Positions 1-5,663 of a stretch of 5,663 nucleotides of DNA are shown one piece after another. Positions within the stretch are counted from its first letter, which is position 1; every line of letters starts with the position of its first letter. Under the pieces are notes generated by a model. It saw only the letters and a program-made list of their open reading frames with translations. It ran no database searches and had not been told where the DNA came from. This DNA is from Sphingobacteriales bacterium (GTDB lineage Bacteria; Bacteroidota; Bacteroidia; Chitinophagales; Chitinophagaceae): contig JADJGB010000006.1 in the NCBI GenBank assembly GCA_016708305.1, positions 1 through 5,663 of the forward strand, read 5' to 3'. The translations under genes were made by a program, and so were the position numbers.

Positions 1-973
1 GTACCTCTTTGGAAAAATTGATTTTTCGATTTGAAAGTTGATTCAATAAAATTTCAACTGCTTTTCTCCTATTTCTTTCATTGGATGCTTTACCTAGCCC
101 ACAGGCAATAAAATAAACATAAGATCCACTCTCGTCAAAACAAAAGACTGCTAAATCATCAGGACTTAATATTTAAGATCTACATAGTTTCAGCCCTCAA
201 TAGAGGAAGGCGTATTGGTAGAAAAAAGCACTCAACAATTTTTATTTTTTGCGACAATTATTTTTTAACTTGATATTTAAAATCTTCAGGATCATTATAA
301 TCTACTTCGCAAACATATTTTTCATAATCCTTTCTTTTCTCGCTTTTCAATGCGTTTACATATCCATTGTACCTGTCCTGTGTATGCTGCAATTCATTCT
401 TATACCTTACAAATCCAATTTTTTTACGGCCGTTTCTTAAAAGTTCTTTAGTGGCTTTAAAAGTTGCATTAAGATTATCTGATATCACATAGCTGGAGTT
501 AATTTCCTCAAAATAACGGTCAATCAATACAAATGGAATATTTGAAGCTTTTAGGTATTGCAATTGTGCTTGTGTTCCTTCTGCCGGAGCAATAATAAAA
601 CCATCAATTTGACGGTTGATTAATGCTTTCATCAATTTATTTGACGACTCAGCATTTCATCAGAGCTGGCAAAAATGACAGTATAGCCTGCCTTTTCAGA
701 CCGGTCTTCAATGGTACGTGCCAGATGCCCGAAAAAAGGGTTTGAAATGTCAGCTACTATAAGCCCAATCGCCAAAGAACGACCGCTTTTTAATGTTTTT
801 GCAACCTGGTTGGGTTGGTAATTCAAACGTTTTGCCGTCTTTCTAACTTTTTTTGCAGTTTCAGGACTCACTCGCGCTTCTCTTTCTCTATTGTTCAACA
901 CACATATACTGGGCAAGGCAGTGGACACACCTACTGCTTCTGCAATATCTTTGATTGATGCTTTTTTTGACAT
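1..973 (-). CDS. LacI-family transcriptional regulator, frame broken, 3' end cut by window edge
   Basis: This is a sugar-responsive DNA-binding repressor or activator of the LacI/GalR family and the likely regulator of the upstream fucI/fucP genes. From the ATG at 973-971 the protein opens with a helix-turn-helix (SIKDIAEAVGVSTAL, residues 6-20), then a hinge with YQPNQVAKTLKSGRS (residues 52-66), then the sugar-binding domain (LAIGLIVADISNPFFGHLAR). The frame breaks at 655-657, where GAAAT should be GAAAAT. It continues from 635 to 258 with typical DGFIIAP and IPFVLIDRYF segments. From about 257 to 1 the C-terminal lobe is still recognisable in alternating frames (PDDLAVFCFDESGS, then KAVEILLNQLSNRKI), so several more bases are missing there. 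About 324 codons are present against a usual 335-345, so only the tail is off-window. The recognition-helix region (ALPSICVLNN, residues 19-28) departs from the usual ALVSYVLNN. The family is certain; the sugar ligand is inferred from neighbours. Confidence 0.9.
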
Positions 974-1071
974 AAAAACTATCTTAGTTAAAATTTTATT
1001 TTCAAGAAAAACATTTTATTTCATAATTATTTATTTTCTTCTTTTTTATATAATCTAGTTACAATATGAAT
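974..1071 (-). other. AT-rich intergenic gap between fucP and the lacI-type gene
   Basis: This 98-base stretch separates the fucP stop codon from the regulator start and is very AT-rich. It has no open frame of note and no GC-rich hairpin followed by a T tract, so I see no intrinsic terminator after fucP. It is the largest gap in the window and the most natural place for a separate promoter for the regulator, but I could not find a convincing Bacteroidota promoter (TTG about 20 bases before TAnnTTTG) at a sensible distance from the start codon. Read-through from fucP remains possible. Confidence 0.5.
977..989. promoter_or_regulatory. Short inverted repeat just before the regulator start, possible operator
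   Basis: Two 5-base arms flank a 3-base spacer (AACTA-TCT-TAGTT on the plus strand), ending 4 bases before the regulator's start codon. LacI-family proteins bind palindromes as dimers and often regulate their own gene, so an autoregulatory operator is conceivable. The arms are short, AT-rich and lack the central CG common in LacI-family sites, so this could be chance in such AT-rich DNA. Confidence 0.2.
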
Positions 1072-2356
1072 TTACTTTTCCACATGGTATCCTTTTAAGG
1101 CATAGTACAAAATGAATGCAAACAGAGGGATCGGAACCAGAAATCCAATACGCATGCTATACATGTCGGCAACCGCACCCATCAACGGAGGAAATACTGC
1201 GCCTCGGCAACGGCCATTACAAGGAAAGACGCTCCTTGGCGGTTTAGAGATCCAGCGACTTAATAGTTAATGCAAAAATGGTTGGAAACATTAATGACAT
1301 AAAGAAAAATACCCCATATAATGATATTAAAGATACCCAGCCAAATTCGGCAGCAACAATCGGTAAAAGAAGACAATTCATCAGCGCATACAAAGCAAGC
1401 ATATTCGTTGGCTTAAAAATATTTCATCATTGCGCTACCGTAATTCTTCCAATCATAAAAAGCAGGAATCCCAGCGATAGAAAATAAGGCGCATATTTAA
1501 GATCAAACCGGGGATGCATATCATGGTCTGTTACAAAATTTATTAGAAAGCTGAACACACCCGTTTGAGCAGCTACATAACAGGCCTGCGCAATAAAACC
1601 CAGTTTAAAATGACGATTTTGCCATAAGGGCTTTTTGGTGATATACCTGGGATCATTTACATCCCTAATTTCAAGATTTGGCTCATTTCCTTCGCCTCCA
1701 CCATGAGCTGCCTGTTCGTCTTCTTCAGTGATTTCAGGCAGTTTAATTCGCATAAAAATAAATGCAACAATCAATACTACCAACCCGATAATTGCAAATG
1801 GCAGAATTATTGAAATCATTTTCTCTCCTTCCACATGACTTTGATTTCCATATACATATAGCGCAATTAAAGGCCCAATTACCCAGGCTAATCCATTAAA
1901 TGATTGAGAGAAATTAATTCTTCGTTCGGCTGATTCAGGAGGGCCTAATTTGGTAGTATAGGGATTGGCAGCTGTTTCGAGGGTGGTAAGTCCTGCGCCG
2001 ACTATTAACAAACAAATTAAAAATAGAATGAATGATTCAAATGATGCTGTTCCTGCTGCCAAAAGTGCACCAGAAGCGAACAAAACCAATCCAAATATTA
2101 TTCCTTTTTTATACCCATATTTTTTCATAAACAACCCGGCAGGTATTGCCATTCCAAAATAGGAGCCATATAATGAAAACTGAATAAAACTTGATTGCCA
2201 TTTTTTCAAATGTAGCATTTCCTGAAAATTTTTATCCAGCGTATCAAGCATTCCATGAGCTATACCCCATAAAAAAAACAAACTGGTTATTGCCACAAAA
2301 GGTCCAAAATAGTTAACCCCGCCTTTAATAAAAATTGATGATCCGCTTTTCTTCAT
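1072..2356 (-). CDS. fucP: L-fucose:H+ symporter FucP (MFS), C-terminal frame broken
   Basis: This inner-membrane major facilitator protein imports L-fucose with protons; the E. coli homologue also carries D-arabinose and L-galactose. From the ATG at 2356-2354 an open frame of 309 residues covers the N-terminal six-helix bundle and the start of the second. FucP landmarks are visible: SLFFLWGIAHGMLD at residues 25-38, with Asp38 matching E. coli Asp46; LETAANPY at 126-133, with Glu127 matching E. coli Glu135; and AQACYVAAQTG near the start of the C-terminal half. A hydrophilic loop of about 48 residues (203-251) links the halves. The frame is lost near 1438 (GGG read as GG). The protein continues as GSAMMKYF, then MFPTIFALTIKSL, then GASFLVMAVA, then GAVFPPLMGAVADMYSMRIG, ending HVEK at 1072. 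Other breaks lie near 1402-1415, 1252 and 1205. Restored length is about 428-429 residues against 438 in E. coli. The start follows the fucI stop by 19 bases. Confidence 0.93.
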
Positions 2357-2375
2357 TATCTTGAATTAATTTAAA

Positions 2376-4131
2376 TTAGTATAAATTTCCGTAGGTGGCG
2401 CAGGCACGATAGTCTGAACCTTCAGTTTCCATACCAAAACTTTGCCATACCGAAGGTCTGAAAATATCGGCAGAAGAGACATTATGCATGTTGACCGGAA
2501 TACGCAACATTGAAGCAAGTGTAATTAAATCTGCCCCAATATGCCCATAACTGATAGCTCCATGATTAGCTCCCCAGTTAGCCATCACATTATAAACATC
2601 CGAGAATGCTGTTGATGCTTCAGAAAGCCTCGGAACAAACCAGGTTGTAGGCCAGGTTTTATCTGTTCTTTCATCCAAAATTTTATGTACTTCGGCGGGT
2701 AGAGAAATTGTCCACCCTTCTGCAATTTGCAAAACGGGGCCAAGCCCATCAACCAGATTTAATCTGCACATTGTAACAGGCATCTCTCCATCTGTTACAA
2801 ACTTGGACGAGTATCCGCCGCCTCTAAAATAGTCCCTGTTTGCCGGGTACCAGGTGGTTGCATCAAGGCAGTCATTCGCTTCCTCCTCATTTATTTCCCA
2901 ATAAGGCTTCATTACAGGTTTCCCATCTTTTCTTTGTTTTCCGGTACCATCCAAAGTTGCAGAACCAGAATTTATAAGGTGAATAATCCATTCTTTGCAA
3001 TACCTTCAGGCTTCCACCTGATACACGATTAACGGCTTCAGGACTCCAATAAGTACGTACGTCGGCAAATATCTGAGCGGTATTTGTTAATAAATAATTG
3101 AACAACATGGATACCATTTAAAGAGTCATTTCGGTTTACCAAAAATGGGCTTCTTTATTCCATTCAATCAAAAGATGAATTTAAAATTGCCTCTGAAAAA
3201 TCACCGTTAGGCAGAAAATCAGTCCATTGCCTTTGACCCTGAAACCCCGAAACTATTGCATTATGTCCTAATGCTTCCTCTTGAAAGCCCATATCTGCCA
3301 ATTTTGTATTCCCTACCATTAAATCGCGGATTATCATTGTCATTTTTACAACAAATTCCCAATCCTCATCCTTTTCATCACGAGGCTTAATATTTTTATC
3401 CTGATTATAATCTGCACCTTCCGTGCAATGTTCTTTTGTCCATTGTAAAGCTCTTTCAAATTCTGATTGGTCATAAATACCCAATTTCATTCTGCGCAAT
3501 ACCTCAGTAGAGTCAACATATTCATTTCTTATGCCCAAATACTTTTGAAAAAAGTCGGGGTTCACGATTGATCCTCCAATTCCCATACTAACCGAACCAA
3601 TTGCCAAATATGACTTTCCTTTCATCATTGCCACAGCCAACCCTGCTTTGGCAAACCTAAGAAGTTTGTCCTTTACATCTTCTGGTATATTGCTATCACC
3701 CATATCCTGAACATCTCTACCATAAATACCAAAAGCCGGTAATCCTTTTTGATTATGGGCTGCTAAAGTAGCAGCTAAATATACGGCTCCCGGTCGTTCT
3801 GTTCCATTAAAGCCCCAAATAGCCTTTGGTCTGTCTGGATGCATATCCATCGTTTCTGCTCCATAACACCAACAGGGTGTAACAGAAAGAGAAATACCCA
3901 CATTTCTCTACTGAATTTATCCTCACAATCAGCTGCTTCCTTTACTCGCCCGATTGTGGAATCGGCAATTACGCATTGCACTGGAGTTCCATCTGGATAC
4001 CGTAGTTCATCGTTAAATAATTGGGCGACCTCTTTAGCCATATTCATGGTGGTTGCTTCTAAGGATTCTCGAATGCCTCCTAATCTGCCGTCAATAATTG
4101 GCCTGATCCCAATTTTTGGAAATAAACCCAT
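2376..4131 (-). CDS. fucI: L-fucose isomerase (also D-arabinose isomerase), frame broken at several points
   Basis: This cytoplasmic Mn2+-dependent ketol isomerase converts L-fucose to L-fuculose, or D-arabinose to D-ribulose. The protein starts MGLFPKIGIRPIIDGR, close to the E. coli N terminus, and runs through VTPCWCYGAETMDM, AIWGFNGTERPGAVYLAA, GFQGQRQWTDFLPNGD, FADVRTYWSPEAV and YFRGGGYSSKF to the final YGNLY. The ligands corresponding to E. coli Glu337, Asp361 and His528 are all encoded: Glu in ENDSLNG (codon at 3132-3130), Asp in FADVRTYW (3063-3061) and His in WGANHG (2564-2562). Frame changes occur at 3903-3905, 3165, about 3135, 3129-3131, about 3113 (two bases), about 3015 and about 2973. 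Adding these eight bases to the 1756 present gives 1764, exactly 588 codons against 591 residues in E. coli. I therefore treat it as a functional gene in an error-containing sequence. Its start lies 2 bases after the preceding stop codon, implying translational coupling. Confidence 0.95.
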
Positions 4132-4133
4132 AT

Positions 4134-5390
4134 TCAGTGCGTTTTATTTGTTTTAAATTTTAATACTAAATTATCTAATGAAACACCCAATATTTTTTGT
4201 GCAATTACATTTAGAGATTCTTTATCACCGGTAAAATGAAAAACGCTGTGGTTGTGCAAAATTTCTTCCCCTGGTGAAAGAAAGGCGGCTGCAGAAACAC
4301 TTTCTATTTCATAAAACGGCCCCATTTGTGTTCCATCAGCTAAGGGACCATCATTATAGGCGTTCATGGCATCACCAGAATAAGGATCTTTTTTTGTTGT
4401 CCACTCCTGATTTAAATAAATGCCTTTTTTATCTACATCAAAAAGGGTGATCGTCAGTATTGCCGCATCTGCAGCATAACTTCCGGCTACAGGCTTCACT
4501 CTGGTTGGCGGTATTCCTAATTTACCTCTTGATTTCCCATCTGCTTTAAAAAACAATACCCCTTCATCAATTTTTATTCTGTCTGAAGGAATTTCTCCAA
4601 AATAGTCAGTTGTCGCCACTTTCCCTTCAGCATTTTCTTCAAAAGGAATAATAATAACAGTTTCCGCCGTTGGAGTAAACATATCCAGATTCCACATACA
4701 TGGTGCTCCTGTTTTCTTATCCCAGGCAAATGAGCCGGCATTTTTCAGAATATTTATTGTTTTAAATCCAACAGATTTCACCTGACTTCCCAAAGAAATA
4801 GATAATAATTTTTCTATCTCTGATGTTTCTAATATCTCTATGTTTCGTTTGATATTTATTTCCAATTGCAAACCGGCATAGTTTTGAAAACTCATCGATT
4901 TTTCCATTTGAGCCTGCTTTTTTGTAGAGGATATTAAGTTCCAGCTTTCTGTATCGAAAGCTGATGGTGTATGCCAGTTGTCAAAAACCATTTCTTTTCC
5001 AGGCTTAAAGAAAAGTGAAAAAGCCCCCCCCTCAGGCCCCAGCCAGAGCCTGTCTTCTCCACCAAAAGCATTCATGTGCAAATCAGGAACTTTGTCAAAA
5101 GCTGTATAATTTATCCATCCGTAACTATTCCCTTCTAGACCATTTGACGTAGATGTAAATACTTTTCCCTGATATTTGGGAGATACAATAACTTGACTTT
5201 TACCGTCTCCTGTTGCCAATATCACAATCCCACTGTCTCGCTTTTTGAGAAAGTTCATATCCTCGCCAAAAGTATTCGCTTTCTTTTCTGCTTCTACAGT
5301 ATCTGTAGTTTTCTCATTTTTTCCTGCATCACGACATCCGATAACGAGACCAGTAACTATCATTATCATATATAGAAATTTAGGCATCAT
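4134..5390 (-). CDS. DUF6786-like lipoprotein, probable envelope sugar-handling protein
   Basis: This intact 418-residue protein is the only unbroken gene here. It opens with a short hydrophobic signal peptide ending in a lipobox (V16-I-G-C19), so it should be lipidated at Cys19 and anchored in the envelope; a charged Lys/Asp/Glu/Thr linker follows (20-40). The body contains MNAFGGEDRLWLGPEGG (106-122), W139-H-T-P, D224 in FAWDKKTG, and a C-terminal FYEIESVSAAAFLSPGEE (359-376) followed by HNHSVFHF (379-386). From memory the FGGEDR/WLGPEGG core is typical of proteins now called DUF6786 in Bacteroidota and related phyla. The C-terminal E-I-E-S...L-S-P-G-E...H motif resembles the end of galactose-mutarotase-like beta-sandwich proteins. 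A role in anomer interconversion or binding of the sugar taken up by FucP is inference. Two ATGs lie in tandem at 5390 and 5387; I kept the first. The stop codon is 2 bases before fucI, so both are probably co-translated. Confidence 0.85.
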   Translation of the reverse strand: MMPKFLYMIMIVTGLVIGCRDAGKNEKTTDTVEAEKKANTFGEDMNFLKKRDSGIVILATGDGKSQVIVSPKYQGKVFTSTSNGLEGNSYGWINYTAFDKVPDLHMNAFGGEDRLWLGPEGGAFSLFFKPGKEMVFDNWHTPSAFDTESWNLISSTKKQAQMEKSMSFQNYAGLQLEINIKRNIEILETSEIEKLLSISLGSQVKSVGFKTINILKNAGSFAWDKKTGAPCMWNLDMFTPTAETVIIIPFEENAEGKVATTDYFGEIPSDRIKIDEGVLFFKADGKSRGKLGIPPTRVKPVAGSYAADAAILTITLFDVDKKGIYLNQEWTTKKDPYSGDAMNAYNDGPLADGTQMGPFYEIESVSAAAFLSPGEEILHNHSVFHFTGDKESLNVIAQKILGVSLDNLVLKFKTNKTH

Positions 5391-5421
5391 ATTCTAATAA
5401 ATTAGTTTTCAAAAGAATGGA

Positions 5422-5663
5422 TTAATTAACTTCAAGTTCATTTTTTGAAGGAAGTTTTCTAAACGAATTGTGAGGCTCCCCTCTGATACCAATAGGCAAC
5501 CGAAATCATATCGATTGTTGAGGCAGATAACGCCCTTCAGAGCGCCAACCCAAATCCTGAATAGTAACTTTAAGTCGCCATCAAATCTGATTGGGTCCAT
5601 AATATGCCATCGGTACATGCCAAAACGCTGTTGAGAGCATAAAGCCCATCCGGCCTTACAACC
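5422..5663 (-). CDS. DUF2961 / GH172-type glycoside hydrolase, C-terminal fragment, frame broken, cut by window edge
   Basis: Only the last 80 or so codons are present. Read across frames the fragment gives PDGLYALNSVLAC, YRWHIMDPIRFDGDLK, VTIQDLGWRSEGRYLPQQS, DMISVAYWYQ and EPHNSFRKLPSKNELEVN, then TAA at 5424-5422. The YRWHI-DPI-F strand and the SVAYWYQ-EPH ending are the hallmark C terminus of DUF2961 proteins, now glycoside hydrolase family GH172, whose studied members act on alpha-D-fructofuranosides and D-arabinofuranosides. Frame breaks are near 5615 (T missing), 5569-5571 (an A missing), 5512 (a G missing) and in the G run at 5478-5481. The catalytic region is off-window, so activity cannot be judged. 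The stop codon lies 31 bases before the lipoprotein start, which supports one transcript. Confidence 0.8.

Noticed and set aside
249..440. Hydrophobic plus-strand open frame that looks like a small membrane protein
   Set aside because: The region encodes the LacI-family sugar-binding domain on the minus strand; the hydrophobic run comes from AT-rich antisense codons.
974..1004. Bacteroidota-type promoter: TTG followed 21 bases later by TAGTTTTT on the minus strand
   Set aside because: The -7-like element abuts the ATG at 973, so transcription would start inside the gene; chance matches are likely in such AT-rich DNA.
1278..1487. Open frame on the plus strand over the fucP 3' region
   Set aside because: It lies antisense to recognisable FucP sequence (MFPTIFALTIKSL, MNCLLLPIVAAEF) and its product has no recognisable features.
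1965..2162. Open frame on the plus strand inside fucP
   Set aside because: It is fully antisense to the conserved ETAANPY region of FucP; low complexity and chance openness explain it.
3900..3910. Programmed ribosomal frameshift in fucI
   Set aside because: There is no classic slippery heptamer, FucI is not known to use frameshifting, and similar breaks occur in four unrelated genes.
3839..4156. 105-codon plus-strand open frame over the start of fucI
   Set aside because: It is a mirror of the strongly conserved FucI N-terminal coding sequence and resembles no known protein to my eye.
5409..5618. 69-residue minus-strand open frame as a separate small protein starting MYRWHIMDP
   Set aside because: It is the C terminus of a DUF2961/GH172 protein read past a missing base; after residue 17 the family sequence continues in another frame.
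1..5663. tRNA/rRNA genes, CRISPR array, insertion sequence or integrase
   Set aside because: No regularly spaced repeats, terminal inverted repeats, transposase-like protein or stable RNA gene pattern was seen on either strand.

Overview
The window looks like part of a Bacteroidota (Bacteroidetes) chromosome. It is AT-rich, start codons lack a clear Shine-Dalgarno sequence, a lipoprotein signal peptide starts one gene, and the gene families are typical of carbohydrate-utilisation loci in that phylum. This is inferred from composition and protein resemblance only.

Every supported gene lies on the minus strand, so the locus reads from high to low coordinates: the 3' end of a DUF2961/GH172-type glycoside hydrolase (5663-5422, cut by the window edge); an intact lipoprotein resembling DUF6786 proteins (5390-4134); L-fucose/D-arabinose isomerase fucI (4131-2376); L-fucose:H+ symporter fucP (2356-1072); a 98-base AT-rich gap; and a LacI-family regulator (973 to the left edge, missing only its last few residues). 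The gaps between the first four genes are 31, 2 and 19 bases, which suggests one transcript. Its promoter is outside the window.

The genes suggest capture and first-step catabolism of a sugar recognised by FucP and FucI. Both E. coli homologues accept L-fucose and D-arabinose. GH172 enzymes are known to act on D-fructofuranosides and D-arabinofuranosides, so a D-arabinose-containing glycan is a reasonable alternative to fucose as the real target. The lipoprotein ends in a motif reminiscent of mutarotase-like beta-sandwich proteins and may handle the same sugar in the envelope. No kinase, aldolase or fucU-type mutarotase is in the window.

The main oddity is that four of the five genes are split by frame changes although the protein reads through well on both sides of each break. 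Nearly all breaks are explained by a missing base in a short homopolymer, and the context GAAAAT has become GAAAT at three independent sites. In fucI, adding eight missing bases restores exactly 588 codons with all three metal ligands. I read this as sequencing or assembly error rather than gene decay, and I annotate these as full genes with broken frames.
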